From contig NZ_CP042862.1 of NCBI RefSeq assembly GCF_008001015.1, positions 62,001 through 126,000 of the forward strand: DNA of 64,000 nucleotides, read 5' to 3'. Below are positions 25,895 through 32,806 of this stretch, piece after piece. This stretch comes from Serinicoccus profundi (GTDB lineage: Bacteria; Actinomycetota; Actinomycetes; Actinomycetales; Dermatophilaceae). Position numbers and translations under genes: made by a program. The notes beneath the pieces were generated by a model. It ran no database searches, had not been told where the DNA came from, and saw nothing but the letters and a program-made list of their open reading frames with translations. Within the stretch, counting starts at the first letter, position 1; each line of letters starts with the position of its first letter.

Positions 25895-26239
25895 TTAGGA
25901 CGCGTCGCCAAGCTTGCGGATGACGTACTGGTTGAGGCTGAGGTGCTCTTCGGCCGCCTTGAAGGCGAGCTGGCGGTGGAGTCGTTCACCGACACGGAGA
26001 TTGAACTTGCCCGAATAGGCGCGAGAGGACAGTGGGTCTGGAATCGGCTCACCGTTGCGGTGCAGGTCTGTAACGACCTCGTCCACCAGATCGCGAAGGC
26101 CTTGCAGGGACTCGTCCTGGGTTGGGGCGAGCCAGGACAGGGAGGGCAGTTCGAGGCAGGTGGCGACGAACTCTTGGTCCTCGGGCGACCAGCTGACGCG
26201 GTAGGTGTAGTGGGTGACGTCGGGGATTGTGGTGCTCAC
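25895..26239 (-). CDS. hicB: HicB-family antitoxin
   Basis: It begins at a GTG overlapping the hicA stop (GTGA). The 114-residue protein has the HicB partial RNase-H-like fold (YTYRVSWSPEDQEFVATCLELPSLSWLAPTQDESLQGL) followed by a C-terminal DNA-binding segment with FNLRVGERLHRQLAFKAAEEHLSLNQYVIRKL, a ribbon-helix-helix of the kind found in HicB antitoxins. It should neutralise HicA and repress the operon, probably at the palindrome at 26487-26516. Confidence 0.88.
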   Translation of the reverse strand: MSTTIPDVTHYTYRVSWSPEDQEFVATCLELPSLSWLAPTQDESLQGLRDLVDEVVTDLHRNGEPIPDPLSSRAYSGKFNLRVGERLHRQLAFKAAEEHLSLNQYVIRKLGDAS

Positions 26240-26454
26240 TGGGCTGCCTCCTTCTTGTCGATCGCTGTCAGGACCTGGCGGACCTGGTACGGGTTGGCCT
26301 TGCCGTGGTCGTTCTGGATATTCACTCGCGGGTCGCCGGGCCAGGGGGTCTTGTACACGGCGTGGGAGCCACCGCTGGTCCTGGGCGGTCCGAAGTAGTG
26401 CTCGCACACCTTCGAGAGGTCCTCATACCGGATGTTGGCCGGGTTGGCCCTCAT
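26236..26454 (-). CDS. hicA: HicA-family mRNA interferase toxin
   Basis: The 72-residue product starts at the ATG at 26454. It has the double-stranded-RNA-binding-like HicA fold with TSGGSHAVYKTPWPG (the catalytic His in G-S-H), then VNIQNDHGKANPYQVRQVLTAI. HicA cleaves mRNA. It is toxin-first, antitoxin-second with a 4-nt overlap, as usual for hicAB. The start has no strong ribosome site, and an upstream in-frame extension is possible. Confidence 0.85.
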   Translation of the reverse strand: MRANPANIRYEDLSKVCEHYFGPPRTSGGSHAVYKTPWPGDPRVNIQNDHGKANPYQVRQVLTAIDKKEAAQ

Positions 26455-26486
26455 CTGGGCCAGGATCTTCGCAACTGACAGCACAA

Positions 26487-26516
26487 CTCGATGGTACTGC
26501 TCGTAGTACCATCGAG
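26487..26516. promoter_or_regulatory. Perfect 12-bp palindrome upstream of hicAB
   Basis: CTCGATGGTACT (26487-26498) and AGTACCATCGAG (26505-26516) are exact inverted copies around GCTCGT. The site is 33 bp before the hicA start and is the obvious autoregulatory operator for the RHH domain of HicB; it would also fold as a hairpin. Confidence 0.6.
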
Positions 26517-26569
26517 CAAGGGGATCCGCACCCGAGGGCTGGGCTGGTCGAACAAGGACCGGCTGTTCG

Positions 26570-27495
26570 TCAGGTGCCGGAGGCCATGTAGGCGGCGAGG
26601 ATGTAGTTGGGGTGACGGTCGAGGTTCTTGCGGGCTCGGTCGTAACGCATGGTGGTGCGGGGGTCGGCGTGGCGGGCGGCGTGGACTTCCCGCAGGTCGA
26701 CATCGGCGTCGAGCATGGTGGTGACGAACGTGTGCCGGAGCATGTGGGGGTGCATCCGGGGCAGGTTGATGCCGGCGTCGTCGGCCAGGTGGTGCAGGCG
26801 CCGGGTCGCGGCGTGACGGTCCATCCGTCCGCCCTGCCGGTTGCGCAGGATCGGCCCATCCTCACGGTGGTCGACGGCGCGTTCGATCGCGCGCTGCACG
26901 GCTGGGGGCAGCGGGGTCAGCACCACCTTGCCTCCCTTGCCTCGCACCTTCAGCACCCGGTGGCCGTGCTCCTCGCGCAAGTCCTGGATGTTCGCGCGCA
27001 CGCCTCGAAGATGCGCAGTCCGAGCAGTCCGAGCATGGTGACCAGGGCGAAGTCGTTGATGTTGATACTGGCCCGTGCGGTCTGCAGCATGGCCTCGAAC
27101 TGCAAGTGGGAAAGTCCCAGGGTGGGTGATTCGGGTGGCACGTGCGGTCGGCGGACGTGGTCGGCCGGGGAGGCGGTGAGGACACCGTCGATGACGGCCG
27201 TGCGGTAGAACCCGATCACGACGGACAGCCGCCTTGAGATCGTGGACGGCTTGTACCGGCGGGTCTCCTGCATCCACCGCACGTACAGCTCGACGTGCAC
27301 CCGATGGGCGGCCAGCGGTTCCAGGTGACGTTCGGCGCACCAGGTAAGGAAGGCGCGCAGGTCCGACTCGGTGTGCGTGCGCGTCTGCCCGGTGTAGCGG
27401 GCAAGGTGCGCGGCCACCGCCTGGCGCAGCGCGGCAGCGGAGGGGTCGTCGGTCGATATTGGAACGAGGGCGGAGGTGATCTGGAAGTTGTTCAT
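26570..27495 (-). pseudogene. Frameshifted XerC/D-like tyrosine recombinase
   Basis: The N-terminal part (from the ATG at 27495: MNNFQITSALVPISTDD, SAM-like core-binding domain) runs in one frame to LLGLRIFEAC (the first catalytic Arg). The rest lies in another frame: ANIQDLREEHGHRVLKVRGKGGK, MHPHMLRHTFV (HxxR), ARHADPRTTMRYDRA (His and nucleophile Tyr). The break is at about 27000 in a TGCGCGCG run, where one extra CG dinucleotide would account for it. All six catalytic residues are otherwise kept, so the loss is recent or a sequence error. About 308 residues if repaired. Confidence 0.8.
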
Positions 27496-27636
27496 GAACC
27501 ATCGTGACCGCACATGATCGATGCGAATTCGAGCCGACCGACGCGCGGCAGATCCGGATGCCTCGGCCGTGCCAAGGTAGGGCTGCCGACAACCGCTCTG
27601 TTGTTATACATATGGGAGCCGGGGGCGTCAGTCCAC

Positions 27637-28332
27637 TTAGGTGTAGAAGGGCTGCGGCTGGGTTGGGTCGGCTTCCACCACGTCGAGATCCGCGACGCTG
27701 AGCAGAGCGTCCACGACATCTTGCGACGCTCCGATGCCTGCCCAGTGGGGGTCTACGTCTGCGGCGATGCACCAGGCGTGGTCGGCGGGCCAGACGAAGG
27801 CGGGACACAGGTCCTGCCGGGGTATGCCGGGTGCCATGTCGGCGGCGTCCCAGTTGCCCACGTCCCAGACCGGTCCCCGGAACAGGTAGTAGCTGCGATG
27901 CTCGTGCTCGACCATCGGGCCGTCGAGCACTTCTACGGGGAAGGCTGGGCGAGCTCGGGGGGCCTCGCGCTCCTGTCCTGTGGTGCGGTCGACGAGGAAT
28001 CGGATTGTGTCTGCCCGCAGGTCACCCGCTCCTTCCCACAGGCAGTGAAAACCGTCATCGGGCGTGGTGGTGTGGTGCTGAAGCACCTCGGCCAGTCGGC
28101 GCAACAGTCGTATCTCAGGAACAGGCTCACCGTCATGGTTCACCGCCTCAGTTTCGGGCACTCCAGGCTCGACGGGGTCGGGCAGGAAACGTAGGCGCGC
28201 GTATGCACTGAACACGGGTGGCCCGAAGAGTGGAAGTCTCGGCCAGGGCTGAGCATGCTGCGTCAACCACTCGGCAGCAGACAGGTCAACAGACGGGCTC
28301 AGGCTCACCCCGCCATCCTGGCACCCCAGCAC
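27637..28332 (-). CDS. Hypothetical protein of the accessory island
   Basis: The frame opens with GTG at 28332; a second GTG at 28308 (VSLSPSVDLSAAEWL) may be the true start. The 231-residue product is rich in Pro and Trp (PWPRLPLFGPPVFSAYARLRFLPDP, GFHCLWEGAGDL, HAWCIAADVDPHWAGIGAS) and looks globular. I do not recognise a family, and there are no membrane spans. The segment WPADHAWCIAADVDPHWAGIG resembles the SUKH/SMI1-type proteins that measure ward-like displays, but this is weak. It sits between an integrase remnant and the two-recombinase element. Confidence 0.6.
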   Translation of the reverse strand: MLGCQDGGVSLSPSVDLSAAEWLTQHAQPWPRLPLFGPPVFSAYARLRFLPDPVEPGVPETEAVNHDGEPVPEIRLLRRLAEVLQHHTTTPDDGFHCLWEGAGDLRADTIRFLVDRTTGQEREAPRARPAFPVEVLDGPMVEHEHRSYYLFRGPVWDVGNWDAADMAPGIPRQDLCPAFVWPADHAWCIAADVDPHWAGIGASQDVVDALLSVADLDVVEADPTQPQPFYT

Positions 28333-28380
28333 CGAGCGAACGGTAGGACAGGACGATAGCTGCTCGAGCGTAATGCGGCA

Positions 28381-28393
28381 TTATGCACGTGAT
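28381..28393 (+). repeat. Left terminal inverted repeat of the two-recombinase element
   Basis: TTATGCACGTGAT, an exact inverted copy of 30871-30883. It is immediately preceded by TAATGCGGCA, which forms a second small palindrome with its first bases (TAATGC-G-GCATTA). Confidence 0.65.
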
Positions 28394-28408
28394 GGGGGTG
28401 GGGGTGGT

Positions 28409-29704
28409 TCATGATGCTTCGCCGTTCTCGAGGTTGTTCAGGAGCTGGGTGAAGAGCTGGGCTCGGTGGGTCTGGCCCTTGGCGTGGGCGTCGTCCTGCT
28501 GGGCCTGGAGAGTGGGGCGAAAGGCGATGGTGGTCTGGAAGAAGGTGCAGGTCTCGCAGATCGACTCGAAGGCGCAGTCGAGCTCGGGGGGCCTGGTGCA
28601 GTAGCCGTTGCCGAGCATTCGGGAGTGCTCGCGACGGAGGCGGGCCATGTTGGGTCCGAGGGCGTCGGCGGGCAGCTGGGCGGGGTCGTTGTAGAGGGCG
28701 TCGACCTTGTCGGTGACGGCGAAGTACTCCTCCGCGACGGTGCGGTTGGCGATGCGGGCGTAGCGCAGGGTCATGTCCATCGAGGAGTGGCCTAGCATCG
28801 CGGCGATGGCTTCCAGGGACATGCCGCGGTTGATGGCCTGGGTGGCCAGGGTGTGGCGCAGCTGGTGGGGGTGGATGTGGCCCAGCCCGGCGGCGGCGCC
28901 GGCCTTGTTGATCATCCGGGTGACGGTGTGCCGGTCCAGCGCCCGGCCGTTCTCCCTGGGCAGCAGCAGCGGGTGGGTGGGGTCGACGTGGGTGGCCCGG
29001 TAGTCCTGGATCAGAGTCACCACGTGCGGGTGCAGGGGCAGGTAGCGGTCCTGGTGCAGCTTGCCGACCGGGACGTGCAGCCAGGGTCCGGCGCCGATGT
29101 GCACGAGCGCGTCGGCGGGCAGCGCGGTGTACTCGCTGACCCGCAGACCGGTGCGCAGCAGCACCTCCACGGTCACGCGCAGCAGCATCCGGGGCTGGGC
29201 CTGGGCGGCGCGCAGCAGCCGGGCGGCGCTCGGGTCGTCCAGTGCTTTGGGCAGGGGCCGGTCCTGGCGGGGCAGGTCCCCGGAGAACATCGGCACCCGG
29301 GCCGGGGCGTCGTCCCAGTCCCACTCGGCGATCCGGATGAAGAACATCCGCAGCGTGCCGAGCCGGCCGGCGATGGTGGCCAGGCCCAGCGGGGCGCCGC
29401 CGCGGCCGGGGCGTGCGGCCAGCCACGGCTTGTAGGCCTCGATGGTGGACCGGTCGATGTCGGCCACGCAGGCCAGGGCCGGGGTGTGGGTGAGCAGGTA
29501 GGTGGCGAAGCAGCGCAGCGACTGGTCGGCGCCGTTGACGCTGCCCGGGCGCAGCACGCAGGCGATCTGGGTCAGGTAGGCCTGCATGGTGGCCGCGACC
29601 ATGGGCAGCTCGGCGGCGATCTGGTCCCAGGTCGCGACCGGTGCGGCGCCGCCGCGCTGGTCCTGCCCGGGGTCGAACCGGACCGGCAGAGCGGTGGTGC
29701 TCAT
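28409..29704 (-). CDS. Tyrosine recombinase with C-terminal Cys cluster
   Basis: The 431-residue protein has an N-terminal SAM-like domain (about 30-170) and a catalytic domain with LLRTGLRVSEY (Arg), KLHQDRYLPLH (Lys region), HIHPHQLRHTLAT (HxxR), LGHSSMDMTLRYARI (His and nucleophile Tyr). After the catalytic core it has an added tail with four cysteines, GNGYCTRPPELDCAFESICETCTFF, a probable zinc knuckle. This tail is typical of transposon-type tyrosine recombinases and not of XerC/D. The start has GGAGG upstream and overlaps the preceding recombinase stop by ATGA. Confidence 0.88.
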   Translation of the reverse strand: MSTTALPVRFDPGQDQRGGAAPVATWDQIAAELPMVAATMQAYLTQIACVLRPGSVNGADQSLRCFATYLLTHTPALACVADIDRSTIEAYKPWLAARPGRGGAPLGLATIAGRLGTLRMFFIRIAEWDWDDAPARVPMFSGDLPRQDRPLPKALDDPSAARLLRAAQAQPRMLLRVTVEVLLRTGLRVSEYTALPADALVHIGAGPWLHVPVGKLHQDRYLPLHPHVVTLIQDYRATHVDPTHPLLLPRENGRALDRHTVTRMINKAGAAAGLGHIHPHQLRHTLATQAINRGMSLEAIAAMLGHSSMDMTLRYARIANRTVAEEYFAVTDKVDALYNDPAQLPADALGPNMARLRREHSRMLGNGYCTRPPELDCAFESICETCTFFQTTIAFRPTLQAQQDDAHAKGQTHRAQLFTQLLNNLENGEAS

Positions 29705-30810
29705 CGCAGCCTCCGGAACCCCGGCAGCGCCGGTCGCTCACGCGGCGGCGGTGTGAGGGTCGGGAGGGCGCCGGGGGTGCCGGCGAAGACCTGGGCGTCG
29801 ATGACCTCGGCGGCCCTGCGGTACTGGGAGGCCAACCAGCAGTCGTCGGCCAGGTGCAGGTAGATCCGGGTGGACTCGATCGAGGCGTGCCCGGCCTGTG
29901 CCTGGACGGCCTCCAGGGCCATCCCGGCCTCCCGCAGCCGGGTCAGGCAGGTGTGCCGCAGCTCGTGGCAGGTGCCGTGGGACAGGCCCGCGCGGGCCCG
30001 GGCACCGGTCAGGACCTGGTCGATGCCGCGCACGGTCAGCGGTTGCCCGCGGGTGGGACCCTTGAGCACGACGAACAACCGGTCGGTCGCGGCGTCGGCG
30101 GGACGTTCGGTGGTCAGGTAGTCGGCGACCGCGGTGAAGAACCTGGCCGAGACGGGCACGATGCGTTGCCGTCCGCCCTTGCCCTCGGCGATGAACACCC
30201 GCCGTTCGGCGAGGCGCAGGTCTTCCAGGCGCAGGCCCAGGACCTCGCAGCGGCGCAGCCCGCCGAGCACCATCGCCGCGACCATGGCCCGGTCCCGGTG
30301 GGTGCGCAGGGCGCCGGTGAGGGCGTCGACCTCGGCTGGGGCCAGGATCTGCGGCAGGGACCGGACCCGCCTGGTCAACGGCACGCCCTGGGAGGGCCGG
30401 GATCTCTCCCGGCGGGTCGGCAGCCCCCGGGGAACCGGGTTGGTGACCACGTCCCCGCGGACCTGCAAGAAGGCGTAGAACCCGGAGATCGTGGAGACCC
30501 GCCGGGCGATCGTGGCCGGCCCGACCCCGCCACCACCGTGCCGGGGCAGGCCCTGGACGACGCCGGCGGGCCGGCCGGTGCGCTGGGCGGTGATGAAGGC
30601 GAGCACGTCGGCCGGGACCGCCTCGGTCGGGTCCTTGCCGAGCACGCCCAGGAAGATCCTCAGGTCGTACGCCGCGGCCAGGACCGTGTTCGGCCGGCAC
30701 CGCCCGGACAGGAAGTCCAGGTAGTCGTCCGCGCAGGCGACCCCGACCCGCAGCAGCACCTCACCCGAGGGCCCTCGCGACCTGACCAGACACGGATCCA
30801 GACCCGACAT
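29701..30810 (-). CDS. Tyrosine recombinase, first gene of the two-recombinase element
   Basis: I chose the ATG at 30810 because GGGAGG lies 7 nt upstream; a longer frame begins at 30846. The 369-residue protein has an N-terminal core-binding domain (DDYLDFLSGRCRPNTVLAAAYDLRIFL) and the catalytic set: LGGLRRCEVLGLR (Arg), AEGKGGRQRIVP (Lys), CHELRHTCLTRLR (HxxR), AGHASIESTRIYLHLA (His, nucleophile Tyr). It precedes and overlaps its partner, so both are made together; paired catalysts acting on the two element ends are likely. Confidence 0.88.
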   Translation of the reverse strand: MSGLDPCLVRSRGPSGEVLLRVGVACADDYLDFLSGRCRPNTVLAAAYDLRIFLGVLGKDPTEAVPADVLAFITAQRTGRPAGVVQGLPRHGGGGVGPATIARRVSTISGFYAFLQVRGDVVTNPVPRGLPTRRERSRPSQGVPLTRRVRSLPQILAPAEVDALTGALRTHRDRAMVAAMVLGGLRRCEVLGLRLEDLRLAERRVFIAEGKGGRQRIVPVSARFFTAVADYLTTERPADAATDRLFVVLKGPTRGQPLTVRGIDQVLTGARARAGLSHGTCHELRHTCLTRLREAGMALEAVQAQAGHASIESTRIYLHLADDCWLASQYRRAAEVIDAQVFAGTPGALPTLTPPPRERPALPGFRRLR

Positions 30811-30870
30811 GTCACGACCTCCCGGTCCCTCGACCATCAGCCACACCGGCTGGTCGAAATCTCCCGGAAG

Positions 30871-30883
30871 ATCACGTGCATAA
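30871..30883 (-). repeat. Right terminal inverted repeat of the two-recombinase element
   Basis: ATCACGTGCATAA, exact reverse complement of 28381-28393. The two sequences diverge at once inside the repeats. Confidence 0.65.
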
Positions 30884-31026
30884 CAAGCAGAAGCGGATGC
30901 CCAGGGCGCCCACCCGCAGTGAGCCCCCGACCTGCGGAGATCGACATGCCCGCGTGTCGCCCACAGGCGCCAGCAGATTTCTTGCTAGTCTGAGCACCAG
31001 TTGGGGAGAACTACACCCTCAACCCG

Positions 31027-31056
31027 AAAGGCCCCGATCCTACGGACGGGGCCTTT
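31027..31056 (+). terminator. Strong hairpin in the leader of the double-HTH gene
   Basis: AAAGGCCCCG (31027-31036) and CGGGGCCTTT (31047-31056) pair perfectly around a 10-nt loop, and the T-run makes it a good intrinsic terminator. It lies 90 nt before the HTH gene, so it either ends an unseen upstream transcript or acts as an attenuator for that gene. The other 180 bp between 30884 and 31026 hold no gene that I can support. Confidence 0.65.
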
Positions 31057-31145
31057 AGCGTTCTCACCAGCGCAAACACCCCGAATCGCTCCAACTAGTG
31101 GCGAGCCTCCACCGGCTCTATCTGATGCAGTGTCACGCTCTAACA

Positions 31146-31832
31146 ATGCGCGCGTACGAACTCGCCCGCGAACTCGGCGTCACCAGCCGAGAGCTCCTCG
31201 CCTTCCTACGCTCCGGCAACCACGACGCGTGGAGTGCTCTCCAATCACTCACCGACGAACAGCTAGAGCTGTCTCGCTCGCTGCACCCGAGCCAGATCAG
31301 CCGGCAGGCCGTGTCGCAGGCATGGCGAGAACACCATGAGTCCTTCGAAGACTGGTACGAGCGCGACCACTGGGATGGTCGCACTGAGCTCTACCCACCC
31401 CGCCAGGTCATCTTCACGCGCGAGGCTGCACACCTCGTCGGTGTCCGCCCCGCCACGATCCGGCAGTGGGTCCGCCGGGGCCACCTGCAACCGATGGGGC
31501 GGTTGGGCAACACTCACTCCTTCCGTGTCGAGGACGTTCGCGCCGCGGCTGCGGAGCGCCTGGCTCAGACCCGCTCCTTCCACACCAACCGCGGTCCTCT
31601 GGACGTCCGCAACCTGTTACGTGGAGCACCTGACGTAGATGCTGTGGTGCCGGCGCGCGTAGCCGCTCAGGTCGCCGGCGTGGCCCGATCAACGGTCAGG
31701 TCTTGGATCAGGCGCGGCCACCTCCGTGTCCATGATCGGCGTGACCGGGAGTCCTTTGTCCGGCTTGGCGATGTCCTGATTCGCGCTCGCGCCAGGGGTT
31801 ATAGACCGCGTCGGACGAACCCGATGCCGTAG
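31146..31832 (+). CDS. Protein with IF2N-like start and two MerR-type helix-turn-helix motifs
   Basis: The first 20 residues, MRAYELARELGVTSRELLAFLRS, resemble the IF2N/translation factor N-terminal helix pair that also occurs in DNA-binding proteins. Two related helix-turn-helix segments follow: FTREAAHLVGVRPATIRQWVRRGHLQPMGR (about 97-126) and VPARVAAQVAGVARSTVRSWIRRGHLRVHDR (about 178-208). Each resembles excisionase/MerR motifs, so the protein can probably bind two half-sites. A GTG at 31098 would lengthen it by 16 residues; neither start has a clear ribosome site. It is likely a regulator or excision factor of the island. 228 residues. Confidence 0.65.
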   Translation: MRAYELARELGVTSRELLAFLRSGNHDAWSALQSLTDEQLELSRSLHPSQISRQAVSQAWREHHESFEDWYERDHWDGRTELYPPRQVIFTREAAHLVGVRPATIRQWVRRGHLQPMGRLGNTHSFRVEDVRAAAAERLAQTRSFHTNRGPLDVRNLLRGAPDVDAVVPARVAAQVAGVARSTVRSWIRRGHLRVHDRRDRESFVRLGDVLIRARARGYRPRRTNPMP

Positions 31833-31928
31833 TTCCACTCCTTCGAGGGGAGGTGTCCTTTGAGACCTCCCTAGGCGTAGCCATGCCTTCTTTGACCCTC
31901 TTCCCCTACTGACTTCTTAGACCCCCTA

Positions 31929-31957
31929 GGCCCGGACGGCTTCTTGTCCGGGCCTTT
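31929..31957 (+). terminator. Intrinsic terminator
   Basis: GGCCCGGAC (31929-31937) and GTCCGGGCC (31946-31954) form a perfect 9-bp stem with an 8-nt loop, followed by TTT. It lies 97 nt after the double-HTH gene stop, and a smaller hairpin (GGAGGT 31849-31854/ACCTCC 31865-31870) lies between. Confidence 0.7.
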
Positions 31958-31991
31958 GTCATGCCCGAAATCGGGCAGGAGGGAGCTTCCG

Positions 31992-32216
31992 ATGAAGGAG
32001 CTCATCGATCTCACCGAGGTGCTGGTCGCTTCGGCGGACCCGGTCAAGACTGTGATCGCGCTGCTGGTGTTCTCGGTTGGTCGTGCTGGCATTCGTCAGT
32101 CCGAGCGCCATCTGGAGCACCGTCGTGCGCGGCAGTCCGTTCAGGACTTCGCTTCTCTGCGGGGTCCTGTGCGGCGCGACGTGATCCGACTGCGGTCGGA
32201 CGAGGCTCAGGACTGA
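31992..32216 (+). CDS. Small hypothetical protein with one hydrophobic segment
   Basis: A good AGGAGGG site precedes the ATG at 31992. The 74-residue product, MKELIDLTEVLVASADPVKT, continues VIALLVFSVGRAG with a short hydrophobic stretch and then a highly basic, helical tail (HLEHRRARQSVQDFASLRGPVRRDVIRLRSDEAQD). No family is recognised. The strong ribosome site is the main support. Confidence 0.5.
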   Translation: MKELIDLTEVLVASADPVKTVIALLVFSVGRAGIRQSERHLEHRRARQSVQDFASLRGPVRRDVIRLRSDEAQD

Positions 32217-32232
32217 GGTGAGTCGGCTGACC

Positions 32233-32460
32233 TCAGCACGCGCGCCACCGGCGAGGGCGGGTTGCTCCTGCTGGTCGCGCGGCCTTATGCCCTCTCGCGA
32301 TGTTTCGCATCGCCCTGGCGCGATCGGTCATGCCCTGATGCGGGTCGACGACGCCGGTTGGGAGGCTGAAGCGGGCCACGATATGCAGCGAGCCGTGTCG
32401 GGCGGCCCAAGCGGCGAGGCCGGCTCGGTACTTGTCCCACGTCGTGTGAAATGGGGCACT
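32233..32460 (-). pseudogene. Fragment of a helicase-associated-domain protein
   Basis: On the minus strand, about 32445 to 32325 reads TTWDKYRAGLAAWAARHGSLHIVARFSLPTG. This matches the helicase-associated (HA) repeat pattern, with Trp, Tyr and the HGs..VP core found in phage- and plasmid-type helicases. The flanking frame is not convincing and no ATPase part is present, so it looks like a small leftover next to the IS110 insertion. Confidence 0.4.
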
Positions 32461-32625
32461 TTGCTTTGAAGGCTTGGGCGGAGCCCCGCCAACCTGCTGC
32501 TGGGATCTCAGCGAGTGACCCTTACTCTGCCGATCTAATCTCTCGCTCATCGGCGTGGCGACCGCTCGACCAGCGGCTACGTGTTTCATTGACGGCAGGA
32601 TCGGGCCCGGCCAGGCTCGGTCTCA

Positions 32626-32750
32626 GGTGACCGGGATGGTCGTTCTCTTTGCGGCTGCCCACGCTCTTGGCGTGAGGCTCACAATTGGCGTGCGTCGTCC
32701 CGGTCACCGCCAGGGCTGCGAGAGGCTCAAGAGGGGTATGCCCAGCCGTA
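32626..32750 (+). ncRNA. Structured noncoding region before the IS110 transposase, candidate bridge RNA
   Basis: GGTGACCGGGA (32626-32636) pairs perfectly with TCCCGGTCACC (32698-32708) and encloses a second hairpin, CACGC (32660-32664) with GCGTG (32670-32674). A further GGCTG...CAGCC pair follows at about 32715-32747. IS110-family elements are known to encode a bridge (seek) RNA in a noncoding end next to the transposase, and this position and multi-stem shape fit. The exact limits and guide loops are not determined. Confidence 0.4.
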
Positions 32751-32806
32751 CGTAGCGGTGCCCTCCCAGCTCGACATCACCGTTGTCCGAGCAAAGGAGC
32801 ACAGCA

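Larger units (their letters stand above)
28381..30883. mobile_element. 2.5-kb element: two overlapping tyrosine recombinases between perfect 13-bp inverted repeats
   Basis: TTATGCACGTGAT at 28381-28393 and its exact reverse complement ATCACGTGCATAA at 30871-30883 bound the element. The left repeat is 15 nt from the stop of the second recombinase and the right one is 60 nt from the start of the first, so nearly all of the 2,503 bp is coding. No target duplication is evident. The plan recalls RIT (recombinase in trio) elements and Tn554, but with two recombinases only. Confidence 0.7.

Noticed and set aside
28381-30883. Calling the element Tn554 or a RIT outright
   Set aside because: Tn554 lacks inverted repeats and has three genes, and RITs have three recombinases; the third recombinase gene here (26570-27495) is separated by an unrelated gene and lies outside the repeats.
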